In this document: positions 16,990 through 25,847 of the stretch, piece by piece | Position numbering within the stretch: position 1 is the first letter of the stretch | Layout: each line of letters opens with the position of its first letter | Origin: CALCLY01 sp900552775 | Lineage (GTDB): Bacteria > Bacillota > Clostridia > UMGS1883 > UMGS1540 | Direction of reading: 5' to 3' | Assembly (NCBI GenBank): GCA_937966555.1 | Contig: CALCLY010000022.1 | Location: 124,001-188,000, forward strand | Length of the DNA stretch: 64,000 nt | Program-made: the position numbers and the translations under genes | Notes under the pieces: model-generated | What the model saw: the letters and a program-made list of their open reading frames with translations, nothing else | The model's database searches: none | Told to the model about the DNA's origin: nothing

Positions 16990-17484
16990 TTAATCCGTGT
17001 ACTTTTTAAAAATTGCCTTATCTTTTTCTATAACAGCTTTCTTATTATCTTCTCTGAGTTTTAAAAGTTTATCTGAAAGCACTTCGTCCGATACCGATAA
17101 AATTTCGGCGGCAAAAAGTGCTGCGTTTTTACCCGCATCGACACCGACAGTTCCAACAGGTATTCCCGGCGGCATCATCACGGTTGAAAGCAGCGCATCC
17201 ATGCCGTCAAAATATTTGGATTTTATCGGGATTCCTATAACAGGTAAAGTTGTGTTTGCTGCAATTGCACCTGCAAGATGAGCCGCCATTCCTGCCGCAG
17301 CAATTATAACCCCAAATCCGTTTTCACGTGCACTCTCCGAAAAACTGCGAGCCTCTTCTGGCGTTCTGTGTGCAGAAAAAACATGTGCTTCAAACGGCAC
17401 GGAAAGTTCGGAAAGAATTTTAAAGCATTTTTCCAAAACCGGCAAATCACTGTCGCTTCCCATAATAACAGCTACTTTTTTCAT
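16990..17484 (-). CDS. purE: 5-(carboxyamino)imidazole / AIR carboxylase PurE
   Basis: A 164-residue cytoplasmic enzyme making CAIR. It begins MKKVAVIMGSDSDLPVLEKC, has VFSAHRTPEEA, IIAAAGMAAHLAGAIAANT, LPVIGIPI and MPPGIPVGTVGVDAGKNAALFA. The AAHLAG form resembles class I PurE more than the spirochaete class II enzyme (which has RSNALSG), yet no purK is encoded beside it. It is the first gene of the operon; the ATG follows GGAGG, itself just downstream of the ZTP riboswitch and its hairpin. Confidence 0.94.
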   Translation of the reverse strand: MKKVAVIMGSDSDLPVLEKCFKILSELSVPFEAHVFSAHRTPEEARSFSESARENGFGVIIAAAGMAAHLAGAIAANTTLPVIGIPIKSKYFDGMDALLSTVMMPPGIPVGTVGVDAGKNAALFAAEILSVSDEVLSDKLLKLREDNKKAVIEKDKAIFKKYTD

Positions 17485-17520
17485 TTGGTATACCTCCGTT
17501 TTTCTTTATAAATATAAACA

Positions 17521-17552
17521 GGGCAGTCCCGTTCCGAAGAATAGGACTGCCC
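17521..17552 (-). terminator. Expression-platform terminator hairpin of the ZTP riboswitch
   Basis: On the minus strand GGGCAGTCC and GGACTGCCC form a 9-bp GC-rich stem followed by TGTTTATATTTAT. Its 5' arm starts inside the aptamer's TGGGCA segment, so aptamer folding and terminator formation compete, as expected for a transcription-attenuating switch. The U run is interrupted, so termination may be leaky. Confidence 0.7.
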
Positions 17553-17625
17553 AGACGGTCGACATTTTTTCTCGTTTTCTGCTTCCATGCGGTCATATCC
17601 GCCTATCCGTCAGTTACAAAAAACG
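17548..17625 (-). ncRNA. ZTP (pfl) riboswitch aptamer upstream of purE
   Basis: On the minus strand a 10-bp P1 stem, CGTTTTTTGT (17616-17625) with GCAGAAAACG, encloses AACTGACGGATA, a GCGG/CCGC hairpin and ATGGAAGC; after a short linker comes ACCGTCTGGGCA. This matches the order of the pfl motif (GUGACUGGCGAACA, hairpin, GGGGAGC, then CCGCCUGGGCA). The pseudoknot is kept by a compensatory change: GACGG pairs with CCGTC in place of GGCGG/CCGCC. ZTP riboswitches turn on purine and folate genes when ZMP/ZTP accumulates, which fits this purE operon. A guanine-type purine riboswitch was considered and does not fit the three-way junction. Confidence 0.85.
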
Positions 17626-17639
17626 TTTAATTCAGTTTT

Positions 17640-17668
17640 ATTATACTATAAGCCGCACATTATGTCAA
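17640..17668 (-). promoter_or_regulatory. Consensus promoter of the purine operon
   Basis: On the minus strand TTGACA (17663-17668) and TATAAT (17640-17645) are 17 bases apart, a perfect sigma-A promoter ending 15 bases before the riboswitch P1 stem. An inverted repeat GCCGC...GCGGC spans the -35 box and part of the spacer and could be a regulator site. Confidence 0.9.
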
Positions 17669-17696
17669 GCGGCAAAGTATACAAAAAAACAATTTA

Positions 17697-18188
17697 TTAA
17701 AGCAATTCAGCAAACTTTCCGTCAGTTTTAAGCTGATTATAGCCTGTTTGACGAAGAGCCTCATATACTATAATTGCAACGGAATTCGAAAGATTTAGGC
17801 TCCTCGCTTCGCTTATCATCGGTATTCTTACCGCACAATCAATATTTTCTTTTATAAAATCTTCGGGAAGTCCTCGTGTTTCTTTTCCGAAGAAAATATA
17901 ATCTCCGTCACAGTACTTTGCTTCACTATGAATAATACCGCCTTTGGTTGTTGCAAGATGCATACGCGGCGAAGGGTTTTTTTTAAAAAAAACCCGGAGA
18001 TTTTCATAATAACAAACCCCTAGCAAATGCCAGTAATCAAGCCCCGCTCTTTTAAGTTTTTTGTCGTCAATTTCAAAACCCATCGGTTTTATAATATGAA
18101 GTTTGCTGCCTGTTGCCGCACAGGTTCGTGCAATATTTCCCGTGTTCTGAGGAATTTCCGGCTCGTGCAGCACTATATTTAAACTCAT
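17697..18188 (-). CDS. trmL: tRNA (cytidine/uridine-34 2'-O)-methyltransferase TrmL
   Basis: A 163-residue SPOUT methyltransferase that methylates the ribose of the wobble base in tRNA-Leu isoacceptors. It shows the family pattern: LHEPEIPQNTGNIARTCAAT near residue 7, FFGKETRGLP (about residue 99), RIPMISEARSLNLSNSVAII (about residue 122) and a final YEALRQ. The length is typical. ATG 18188 follows AAGGA. It lies between the terminator of the S-layer gene and the purine promoter, so it may depend on read-through from the S-layer transcript. Confidence 0.95.
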   Translation of the reverse strand: MSLNIVLHEPEIPQNTGNIARTCAATGSKLHIIKPMGFEIDDKKLKRAGLDYWHLLGVCYYENLRVFFKKNPSPRMHLATTKGGIIHSEAKYCDGDYIFFGKETRGLPEDFIKENIDCAVRIPMISEARSLNLSNSVAIIVYEALRQTGYNQLKTDGKFAELL

Positions 18189-18211
18189 TTTAATGTCCTT
18201 CCGATACTAAA

Positions 18212-18234
18212 GGGGCTGCCGGTTTGGCAACCCC
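18212..18234 (-). terminator. Terminator-like hairpin after the S-layer gene
   Basis: On the minus strand GGGGTTGCC pairs with GGCAGCCCC around an AAACC loop, nine bases after the S-layer gene stop. Only a short TTT follows, so termination is probably partial, which would let trmL be expressed. Confidence 0.65.
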
Positions 18235-18242
18235 TAAGTAAT

Positions 18243-21200
18243 TTATCTTTTTATTATTATAACTGTTTTGATGTTGCTGCTGCTGTAGAAAGCGAGAATC
18301 TCGGAAGCTTTGTTTTCCGAATTATTCTTTTCGTCTTCATACGTTATAATTTCATCAAAATTCGACTCATCTGTTACAATGTTATTTGTCTTGGATTCGC
18401 TGAAGTCTATAACAAAAAATTTAGCATTGTTTGCAACAGTGAATACGTCCGATGCACTTTCATTAATTCCGTCGGCATCCGTAGCAAGTGTGTTTGTAAG
18501 GTTAATTACATAACCTGAATCACTGTCTTTTGAAAGAACCGTACCGTAAATAAGTCTTGCAGTGGACGAACGCTCAACTCTAAGATCCGAATCGTAACAT
18601 ACATCTCTGAGTTTCTTTGCAAGCGTTACGGCATCATCTCCTGTAGCAGTAATCGGATCCAAAGCATTTTTGCCGCTTGTTTCTTCAAACAGAGAAGGCT
18701 TGCCGTCTTTGTTTTCAAGAATCATTTCAATCTGGTCTATAAACGAACCGTCTTTTGTGTATCTGAAAATTTCACCGGCAGATACATTTCCGTAAATAAC
18801 ATTTGATTTATCCGTTCTGAGTTCATTTATTGCGGCACCTGTTTTAAAGTTCCAGCCGTTCATCTTATCCTGAAGCTGTGTATTACCCGTGCTTGATTCA
18901 ACCTGGCTTATATCCTTCGCGATAGCAATGTCGGAGTTATATGTGAAGCCTGTTTCCGCTTTGCTTGCATAAACCACAACATATTGAGCAATCTTTGTGG
19001 AATTTAAGCTGTAACCCTCAACAAGGTAACTGAGAGTTGATGAGAAGTAGGACGAAGAGCTCTTCTTATACGCAGATTCATCACTTATATCCTCAGGAAC
19101 TACAAGAACTATCGTAGAACTGTTAAGACCCATTACCGTCTGCTTCTTGTCGTTTACAAATACGTTACCGGACTGGTAGGTATATCTGCCGTTCCACTTT
19201 GCAAGTGTGTCTGCCCAGTTACCGTCATATCTTGTGTCGTTCGCATTGGGATATGCAACAGACTGAACCATATCGTCGTTTGCAACCGTTACATTAGCAA
19301 CAGGAGTATCAATGCTGTCGATAAGTCCTTTGCTGTTTAAAGTATACTTTATAAGCTGACCATACTTCGAAACAGTCTGGTTAAGACCTTCTATTTTGCT
19401 CTCAATTTCTGCAAGTTCTTTCTTTTTGGATTCGTCACCCTCAAGTTCTGCCTTTTTGGATTCAAGGTCTTCTATAGCCTGAACCTTCTGAGCGTTTGCC
19501 TGAGCAGCTGTCTCTTCAAGAGTATCAACCATTTTGTCATAGTCGTTTATTGTTGTTCCGTCTATATCAACGTTTGAAGCCAGCGTGTAAATCTGCGTGC
19601 CGTTTTTACCGGATATTCCGTAAAGCTTAATCTGAGCAACACCGTTAACGCCTTTTCCGCGGTCAGCTGTTATTACATAACCTGCGTATGTGCTTGCTTC
19701 ATCTGATGAAGATGTCGTTTCAAGAGCCGCAATTTCACCGTTTTCGTCAAGATATACAGATACATTTGATCCTATTGTGATGGATGGCTTTTTGTCGTAC
19801 TCTATATAATTATAAGCATAATTGTATCTCTTATCCTTAATGGAAACGTAGCTATCATCCAATTCGGTAACTTTGCCAGATACTTTATTCCTTGTTACAA
19901 TAAGGTTAAACACATCTCCGTCTTTCGACTCATAGAGGTTTACGATATCATATTTGCTCAAAGTGAATGAACTTTCGGGATCTACTTCTTTGCCTTTATT
20001 AGTTATCTTAATAGACGTACCGCTTGTGGGAATAAGGATAGAATCGCTTGAATACAGAGAATAAATCTTCTTCTGTTTTGTAGCCGAATCCTTACCCATA
20101 CTGCTTACAGCCATTACTTTGGAATCGTTTATAAATACGACATCGGGTTTCTTGTCACCGTCATTGCTTACAAAAACAAGACTGCCGGACTTAATATCAA
20201 AATCATCTTTTGAATAGCCGCTTCCCGCTCTTCCGAGGAATTTACCGTTATAAATAACGCTGACATCCGAACTCAATGTAAGTGTTGTCTTCTTTGAAGA
20301 AGAATCGGATTCCCAGAAGCTTACACTGTTGTCCGTAACAGTATCTATATCAGCTGCTTTTACGGTTGTAACAACGTTTCTGTTGCTCTTCTGTATAGAT
20401 TTAAGATAGTCGTATTCGCCGGAATAATCATTATCCACATAAGCCTTTACATTATAGCCGAGGAATGAATACGGATCTACGCTTTCTTTTACCTTATATG
20501 TTTTTTCTTTATTTCCTGAAAGAATTGTTATAACTCTGAGCTTTCCTGTTGTTGTTCCGTCTGTTATGGATGTCTGCTCACATTTTGTAACAACACCGGT
20601 AATTTCCTTTGAACCCTGATATGTCTCCTGCGCCGTTTTACCGGACGAAGATGTTACAATGGTTCCTGTTGAAGTTTTTGTAACGTTGGCAACATCAGCA
20701 TCAAGCGCATTGTTTATTAAAAGTGCAACGGTTCCTCTTGAAGCCGGGTCCTCCTGGCTGTTTACAGAAACTCCGTCCAAAACTCCCAGTTCTCCCGCCT
20801 GTGCAATATAGCCTGTGTACCAAGCCGCACCGGGGATCTGTCTTTCCTCCGCTGTCTGACCGTAATTTAACGCACAAACAATCATTTTAACCGCTTCTGC
20901 ATAAGTTACGGGTTTGTCAGGTCCGAACGTACCGTCAGGATAGCCGAGAACAATTCCCTTATCAACCGCAAGCTTTACATATTTTTTGCTCCAGTGATTA
21001 GGTCCGTCTACATCGGAAAATCCTGTTGCAAGAGTCTCGGTTCCTATATCGCCGAGTCCCAGGAAAGTTGCGATAACTTTTGAAAACTCCGCACGGGTTA
21101 TAGTGTTGTCGGGTCTGTATGTTTTATCTTCATACCCATCTATAATGCCGTTTGAGACGAGTCTCGTTACCGCTTTGCCCACTGCTGAATTCTGATCGAT

Positions 21201-21302
21201 ATCCGTAAGTTCAGACGCATCGATAGCAAAAACCGCAGTGCTTAAAGACAGTACCATTGCAGCAACCAAAAGAAATGATAACAGCTGCTTAAATCTTTTC
21301 AT
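18243..21302 (-). CDS. Large S-layer protein with N-terminal SLH modules
   Basis: A 1019-residue secreted protein. A signal peptide (residues 1-26, ending AVFA) is followed by three SLH modules at about residues 30-80, 92-145 and 155-205, with motifs such as GYEDKTYRPDNTITRAEFSK and GYPDGTFGPDKPVTYAEAVK. SLH modules bind pyruvylated secondary wall polymers. The rest is a long, Ser/Thr/Asp-rich, beta-type region with a short helical, Lys/Glu-rich coil around residues 575-625. The layout, a strong promoter, an AGGAGG site and its own terminator suggest a main S-layer protein. I cannot assign an enzymatic function to it. Confidence 0.85.
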   Translation of the reverse strand: MKRFKQLLSFLLVAAMVLSLSTAVFAIDASELTDIDQNSAVGKAVTRLVSNGIIDGYEDKTYRPDNTITRAEFSKVIATFLGLGDIGTETLATGFSDVDGPNHWSKKYVKLAVDKGIVLGYPDGTFGPDKPVTYAEAVKMIVCALNYGQTAEERQIPGAAWYTGYIAQAGELGVLDGVSVNSQEDPASRGTVALLINNALDADVANVTKTSTGTIVTSSSGKTAQETYQGSKEITGVVTKCEQTSITDGTTTGKLRVITILSGNKEKTYKVKESVDPYSFLGYNVKAYVDNDYSGEYDYLKSIQKSNRNVVTTVKAADIDTVTDNSVSFWESDSSSKKTTLTLSSDVSVIYNGKFLGRAGSGYSKDDFDIKSGSLVFVSNDGDKKPDVVFINDSKVMAVSSMGKDSATKQKKIYSLYSSDSILIPTSGTSIKITNKGKEVDPESSFTLSKYDIVNLYESKDGDVFNLIVTRNKVSGKVTELDDSYVSIKDKRYNYAYNYIEYDKKPSITIGSNVSVYLDENGEIAALETTSSSDEASTYAGYVITADRGKGVNGVAQIKLYGISGKNGTQIYTLASNVDIDGTTINDYDKMVDTLEETAAQANAQKVQAIEDLESKKAELEGDESKKKELAEIESKIEGLNQTVSKYGQLIKYTLNSKGLIDSIDTPVANVTVANDDMVQSVAYPNANDTRYDGNWADTLAKWNGRYTYQSGNVFVNDKKQTVMGLNSSTIVLVVPEDISDESAYKKSSSSYFSSTLSYLVEGYSLNSTKIAQYVVVYASKAETGFTYNSDIAIAKDISQVESSTGNTQLQDKMNGWNFKTGAAINELRTDKSNVIYGNVSAGEIFRYTKDGSFIDQIEMILENKDGKPSLFEETSGKNALDPITATGDDAVTLAKKLRDVCYDSDLRVERSSTARLIYGTVLSKDSDSGYVINLTNTLATDADGINESASDVFTVANNAKFFVIDFSESKTNNIVTDESNFDEIITYEDEKNNSENKASEILAFYSSSNIKTVIIIKR

Positions 21303-21365
21303 ACTTTTTTCCTCCTAAAAGTTTAATTTGACGCGAGTAATCCCGCGATTTATTAAGATAAGCTT

Positions 21366-21395
21366 ATTATATCACCACAATAAGGGTAAAGTCAA
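21366..21395 (-). promoter_or_regulatory. Promoter of the S-layer gene
   Basis: On the minus strand TTGACT (21390-21395) and TATAAT (21366-21371) with an 18-base spacer. The untranslated leader of about 60 bases ends in an AGGAGG site, consistent with high expression. Confidence 0.85.
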
Positions 21396-21411
21396 TAGCT
21401 TAATCTTTTTG

Positions 21412-22194
21412 TTAAGATAAATTTACATTGCACTTTTTCAGTTTAAAATACCCGAAGATTCCGATGACAACAAGAATAAGCGACAAAAGACTTGAAACTC
21501 TCAAACTTCCTATCATAAGACTGTCTGTCCGAAGAGTCTCAACAAAAGCGCGCTCAATACCGTACCAAATAAGGTAAAAGCAAGTGCTTCTGCCCTCAAA
21601 ATATCCTTTTTTTCTTGTAGAATATATAAGTATAAACCCAAGCGCAAGCCACAAACTTTCATAAAGGAAAGTCGGGTGTGCAAGTGTTCCGTTTACAACC
21701 ATTCGCCACGGTAAATTCGTCGGGATGCCATAAGCCTCACCGTTTACAAAATTTCCCCATCTGCCCACTGCCTGTCCTATCATAAATCCGTACGAAGCAA
21801 GATCAAGGTGCATAAGAATCGAAAGTTTATGTCTTTTACAGTATATTATAACAACCGCTGCCGCACCGATTACAGCGCCGTATATTGCTATTCCGCCTTC
21901 CCATATTTTAAATATATCCGAAAATTTATCAAATCCGTCCGGGTAAAAGAAAACATAATATATACGTGCGCAAATAATCGAAACCGGGATACAATAAAGC
22001 AGCATATTATAGAGGTCGTCTTCTTTGCCGCCGAGTCTTTTATATTCCCTAAAACCCATTATGCATGCGAGCACAATTCCGGTAAGAATAATTATCGCAT
22101 ACCACCTTATTCCTCCCGACGGAATAGGCAGCGGTATTGCTATGGGGTTTATATGAAAATTAAGTCCGAGCCCGGGAAATTCAATATGATTCAT
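21412..22194 (-). CDS. lgt: Prolipoprotein diacylglyceryl transferase
   Basis: A 260-residue integral membrane enzyme that transfers diacylglycerol from phosphatidylglycerol to the lipobox cysteine of prolipoproteins. It has several membrane segments, GGIRWYAIIILTGIVLA, the family signature GQAVGRWGNFVNGEAYG (about residues 139-155, with the catalytic-region arginine), HPTFLYESLW and a final RGSTCFYLIWYGIERAFVE-like segment with the invariant ER. The length is normal. It follows the YfmH-type gene by three bases and is the last gene of the LacI-headed operon. Confidence 0.95.
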   Translation of the reverse strand: MNHIEFPGLGLNFHINPIAIPLPIPSGGIRWYAIIILTGIVLACIMGFREYKRLGGKEDDLYNMLLYCIPVSIICARIYYVFFYPDGFDKFSDIFKIWEGGIAIYGAVIGAAAVVIIYCKRHKLSILMHLDLASYGFMIGQAVGRWGNFVNGEAYGIPTNLPWRMVVNGTLAHPTFLYESLWLALGFILIYSTRKKGYFEGRSTCFYLIWYGIERAFVETLRTDSLMIGSLRVSSLLSLILVVIGIFGYFKLKKCNVNLS

Positions 22195-22197
22195 CCT

Positions 22198-23457
22198 TTA
22201 TTCCTCCCCGGAAGGAGAAACAACAGACAGTGTGCTTGCAGAGAAACCGTTTTTCAGTGTCTTTTCGAGCTCCTCTTTTGTAACACTCATCAAAAGATCT
22301 CCGTAATCAAAATAGTTTTCCCCATAAAATGCGGTTCCGGCATAAGATGAAGCGATGTTTTCTATATTGTTTAAGCCTTTAATAAATCTTCCGCAAAGAC
22401 CCTTTTTTACTATTTCAATTTCGTTTTCATCAAGTCCTTCGGTCTTAACGCGGTTTATTTCAGCCTTTACAGCCTCATATACCTTTTTGGGCTCTTTGCT
22501 CTCTCCGTCAATTTCTACAAAAGCATATTCCTTGCCGTAATTATATGCGGTGCTCATTCCGAAAATCAGCCCTTCATCGTAAAGTTTTCCGTAAAGACGT
22601 GACATTTTGCCGAAAATCATTTCGCAAAGTACGCTGTACACGGCATCACATTTAAGTTTCGGTGCCTCAGGTTTTTCCTTAAAGCCGATACAAAACATAG
22701 GTGTTGCAACGCTCATTTTGCGTTCAACATATTCTTTCGCCACTTCATCGGGCTCTTTCGGAATAATTGTTTCTGCCTTTTTAAACTCCGTAACGGGCAA
22801 AATATCGTCAACCGCCTTAATTACAGTTTCGGCATCTGCATTTCCGGTTACGCAAAGTATCATATTTGCCGGGTGATAATATGAACCGTAACATGTATAA
22901 AGAGTTTCTTTTGTAATTTTTGCTATTTCATCACATGTTCCGGCTATATCTATATTTATGGGGTGTTCTTTGTAAAGTCCTCTCAGCATATTAAAGAAAA
23001 CGCACCAGCCGGGATTATCATCGTACATCTTAATTTCCTGTCCGATTATTCCCTGTTCCTTTTGAACATTTTCATCCGTAAAATAAGGTTCAGCAACATA
23101 TGACAAAAGGTGCCTTAAAGATTCTTCGTAATTTTCCGCTGCCGAAAAGAGATATGCGGTCATGTCAAAAGAAGTAAATGCGTTTGCCGAAGCACCGAGT
23201 TTCGCAAAACGGTCAAAAGCATTTCCGCCGTCTTTCTGTTCAAACATTTTATGTTCAAGAAAATGTGCCACCCCATCGGGAATCACAATGTCTTTTCCTT
23301 CAAGAACAAAATGCCTGTCAATTGAGCCGAAGTTTGTACAAAGCAAAGCATATGTTTTGTTAAATCCTTTTTTCGGAACAACCGCAATGCGCAGTCCGCT
23401 CTCGGCTGTATGGCATATAAGCTTTTCTCCTGTCTTTTCGTTAAGATACTCACGCAT
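22198..23457 (-). CDS. yfmH: M16 family metallopeptidase, YfmH type
   Basis: A 419-residue M16 (insulinase-like) peptidase. The inverted zinc motif HFLEH (in VAHFLEHKMF, about residue 60) is intact, with the downstream glutamate region following, so it is probably the active partner of the neighbouring YfmF-like protein. The start is the ATG at 23455-23457, which overlaps the upstream stop in TAATG behind a GGAGGAGG site; an in-frame start at 23481 is less likely. In B. subtilis and relatives the YfmF/YfmH pair is named for involvement in EF-P 5-aminopentanol modification; whether that holds here is unknown. No signal peptide is seen. Confidence 0.88.
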   Translation of the reverse strand: MREYLNEKTGEKLICHTAESGLRIAVVPKKGFNKTYALLCTNFGSIDRHFVLEGKDIVIPDGVAHFLEHKMFEQKDGGNAFDRFAKLGASANAFTSFDMTAYLFSAAENYEESLRHLLSYVAEPYFTDENVQKEQGIIGQEIKMYDDNPGWCVFFNMLRGLYKEHPINIDIAGTCDEIAKITKETLYTCYGSYYHPANMILCVTGNADAETVIKAVDDILPVTEFKKAETIIPKEPDEVAKEYVERKMSVATPMFCIGFKEKPEAPKLKCDAVYSVLCEMIFGKMSRLYGKLYDEGLIFGMSTAYNYGKEYAFVEIDGESKEPKKVYEAVKAEINRVKTEGLDENEIEIVKKGLCGRFIKGLNNIENIASSYAGTAFYGENYFDYGDLLMSVTKEELEKTLKNGFSASTLSVVSPSGEE

Positions 23458-24710
23458 TACATTTCCTCCTCCAGCGCACAAAGGAAAAATACGGTTTCCT
23501 CTTTCATGAGACGTGCGCGTTCTATAATTTGTTCCCGATTTACCGATAAATATTTTTCTCTGAGTTCTTCAGGTGTAACAATTTCGTCATTCGAAAGTGC
23601 ATTAACATAAAAGCCCAGCAGCAAATCCGGATCATCGGAAAGTTCGTCAACCGTATTTACAAGTCCGCGTACGGCATTATCAAATTCCGTGTCGGTAAAA
23701 TTGCCTTTTTGCACATCGGCAAGCTGCATATTTATTGCCTCGACCGTTTTTTCATATTTATCAAAATCAATTCCCGCCTGGGCAAGCACCAGACCTTTAT
23801 ATTTATCAACATAAGAAGAAGCATAATAGCAAAGACTCATTTTTTCTCTTACAACGTTGAAAAGTTTAGAGCTTACTCCGCCTCCGAACACGGCGTTCAT
23901 TACGGACTCGATATACACATCGTCTCCGGAAAGTTCTCCTGTGGCATAAGCCATAACAAGTTTTCCCTGCGTTATATCGCTTTTTTCCGTCACGCGCGTG
24001 ATATCTGCTTTGTACGGCAAAATATCTGTTTTTTGTCTTTTGCTGCCTCCGAATTTTGAAAGCAAAGTTTTTGCGCATTTTTCCGCTTTAGCTTCATCAA
24101 AGTTCCCCAAAACAACAATTGTAGGTCTGCATTCGGAGATAATAAATTTATAATAGTCATAAAGCTGCTCCGCCGTAATTGCCCGGCAAATTTCCGCATC
24201 ACCCAAAGGCGGGCAACCGTACGGGTCATCGCCGCACGTAATCTCTAAGCAGCGCGCCAGCGCATATGTTCTTTTATCATTTATAAGTCCTGCAATATCC
24301 GCTTCAAGCACTTTTTTTTCGCGAGAAACAATATTCTCTTTAAATTTTCCCTCCGAAACAAGCGGATTAAGAAGCATTTCTCCGGCAAACTCAAAAATGC
24401 TGTCTGTAAGCCCTTCCTCCGCAAATTTTTCATTTACTGCGTCAAGCACCAGCGAAACACACAGTGCTCCGCCAACCTTTTTTGAAGAAAACGACATGGA
24501 TGTGCCATACATCTTCTTAAGAGCAATACTCACTTCCCTTTTATCAGGATACTTTTTGCATCCGGCAGCCAAAACCTTTGAAAGCAACGCATTATACGTT
24601 GCATTCTCTTTTCCGAGCGGAGCTGCAAAACTTACGTAAAGTTTAAAATTTTTAAATTTTTCATCACGGACAAAAAGCAAATCCGATAAATCCGTTCTAA
24701 CAACTTTCAT
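23457..24710 (-). CDS. yfmF: M16-like protein without zinc motif, YfmF type
   Basis: A 417-residue M16-fold protein. The N-terminal half contains YNALLSKVLAAGCKKYPDKR and KKMYGTSMSFSSKKVG, matching YfmF-like proteins, and lacks any HxxEH site, so it should be the non-catalytic partner. The second half has VVLGNFDEAKAEKCAK and the FNVVREKMSLCYYASSYVDK segment, which in M16 proteins carries the substrate-site arginine and tyrosine. It overlaps the glycosyltransferase gene by 14 bases and the YfmH-type gene by one, so the two peptidase halves are tightly coupled. Confidence 0.85.
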   Translation of the reverse strand: MKVVRTDLSDLLFVRDEKFKNFKLYVSFAAPLGKENATYNALLSKVLAAGCKKYPDKREVSIALKKMYGTSMSFSSKKVGGALCVSLVLDAVNEKFAEEGLTDSIFEFAGEMLLNPLVSEGKFKENIVSREKKVLEADIAGLINDKRTYALARCLEITCGDDPYGCPPLGDAEICRAITAEQLYDYYKFIISECRPTIVVLGNFDEAKAEKCAKTLLSKFGGSKRQKTDILPYKADITRVTEKSDITQGKLVMAYATGELSGDDVYIESVMNAVFGGGVSSKLFNVVREKMSLCYYASSYVDKYKGLVLAQAGIDFDKYEKTVEAINMQLADVQKGNFTDTEFDNAVRGLVNTVDELSDDPDLLLGFYVNALSNDEIVTPEELREKYLSVNREQIIERARLMKEETVFFLCALEEEM

Positions 24711-25827
24711 GTTCTCTCCCCTTTACTGCTTTTAATATAAGCTTATATATATCCTGTACGGCATTCGGTTTTCCTATATAAGCGACCGCACCTTTAGTAT
24801 TTTTCATCTTCCATTCATTACAAAGCATCTGATAAACCGCTTCATCAATTGTAAATGTTTTTGAAACCGCCATCGAAATACCGTTATTTACAAAAAATTC
24901 AAGATTTCTTATTTCATGCCCCGGAATCGGATTTATCAATATGGTAGGCAAACCCTTTGCAAGACTTTCGCTCATTGAAAGTCCGCCCGGCTTTGTAATA
25001 ATAAAGTCAGATGCATCCATCATCACGTCAACATTATCCGCAAAGCCGTATACATACACCTTATGCTTATGGTTCTGCTTCTCGATTTTTTCTTTTGCTT
25101 CCGCATTTCTGCCGCATACGCACAATATCTGAAAATCGAGTTCCAGAGCGTCAATTTCGGCAATCGTTTTCGGCATATTTCCAAACCCCATACTCCCCAT
25201 CATAAACATTACTGTGGGTTTATCATGAATTCCGAGAATCTTTTTTGCTTCCGCACTGTCAATTTTATGTGAAAACTTTTCCGATACAGGTATTCCTATA
25301 GGGCAGATTTTTTCTTTGTCAATACCTTTCTTTTCACACTGCAGATTAAGCAAATGGCTCGCGGTTACGTAATAATCCATTTTGGATTCTTCCCAAAACG
25401 GATGAACCGTAAAATCCGTAATTATACCAACATTTACAAATCCTTTGAGTTTTTCGGAAATATATGTCATAACCGTTCCGCAGAAAATATGCGTGGAAAT
25501 CACGACATCGGGCATAAATCTTTCAATATATTTCTCAAGTTTTGAAGCCGTTATGGCATTATTTATTGCAGACCAAAAAGAAAATTTTCCGTCCGGTGTG
25601 TGTTTTTTGGTTTCCAAAAGTTCATAAACGGTTCCGAATGCCTTAGGTGTATACTGAGTTGTCAAAAGATAAAATTTTTCTACCGATGAACTTAAAAACG
25701 GGCTAATAAATTTATATGCATCCAAAATTCTGCATTCGGCACCCTGTTTTTCAAAGTACTCACACATAGCTTTTGAAGTCTGAATGTGTCCCTGACCGGT
25801 TGATAAAGTTAAAATCAATATTTTCAT
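24697..25827 (-). CDS. Diacylglycerol glycosyltransferase of the UgtP/MGDG-synthase type (GT28)
   Basis: A 376-residue cytoplasmic-face glycosyltransferase. It begins ILTLSTGQGHIQTSKAM, the N-terminal motif of MGDG-synthase-like enzymes, and has VVISTHIFCGTVM, IITDFTVHPFW and the donor-binding KPGGLSMSESLAKGLPTILI near residue 285. The family builds mono- and diglucosyl-diacylglycerol from UDP-sugars, giving glycolipids and the lipid anchor of lipoteichoic acid. ATG 25827 follows AAAGG. It lies 20 bases after the LacI gene and overlaps the YfmF-type gene, placing membrane glycolipid synthesis with lgt in one unit. Confidence 0.85.
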   Translation of the reverse strand: MKILILTLSTGQGHIQTSKAMCEYFEKQGAECRILDAYKFISPFLSSSVEKFYLLTTQYTPKAFGTVYELLETKKHTPDGKFSFWSAINNAITASKLEKYIERFMPDVVISTHIFCGTVMTYISEKLKGFVNVGIITDFTVHPFWEESKMDYYVTASHLLNLQCEKKGIDKEKICPIGIPVSEKFSHKIDSAEAKKILGIHDKPTVMFMMGSMGFGNMPKTIAEIDALELDFQILCVCGRNAEAKEKIEKQNHKHKVYVYGFADNVDVMMDASDFIITKPGGLSMSESLAKGLPTILINPIPGHEIRNLEFFVNNGISMAVSKTFTIDEAVYQMLCNEWKMKNTKGAVAYIGKPNAVQDIYKLILKAVKGREHESC

Positions 25828-25847
25828 AATTTTTGCCTTTCGTAATT

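Noticed and set aside
17548..17625. Guanine-type purine riboswitch upstream of purE
   Set aside because: The hairpin resembles its P2 with GGATATG, but the conserved junction bases and P3 loop are missing, whereas all ZTP elements fit.
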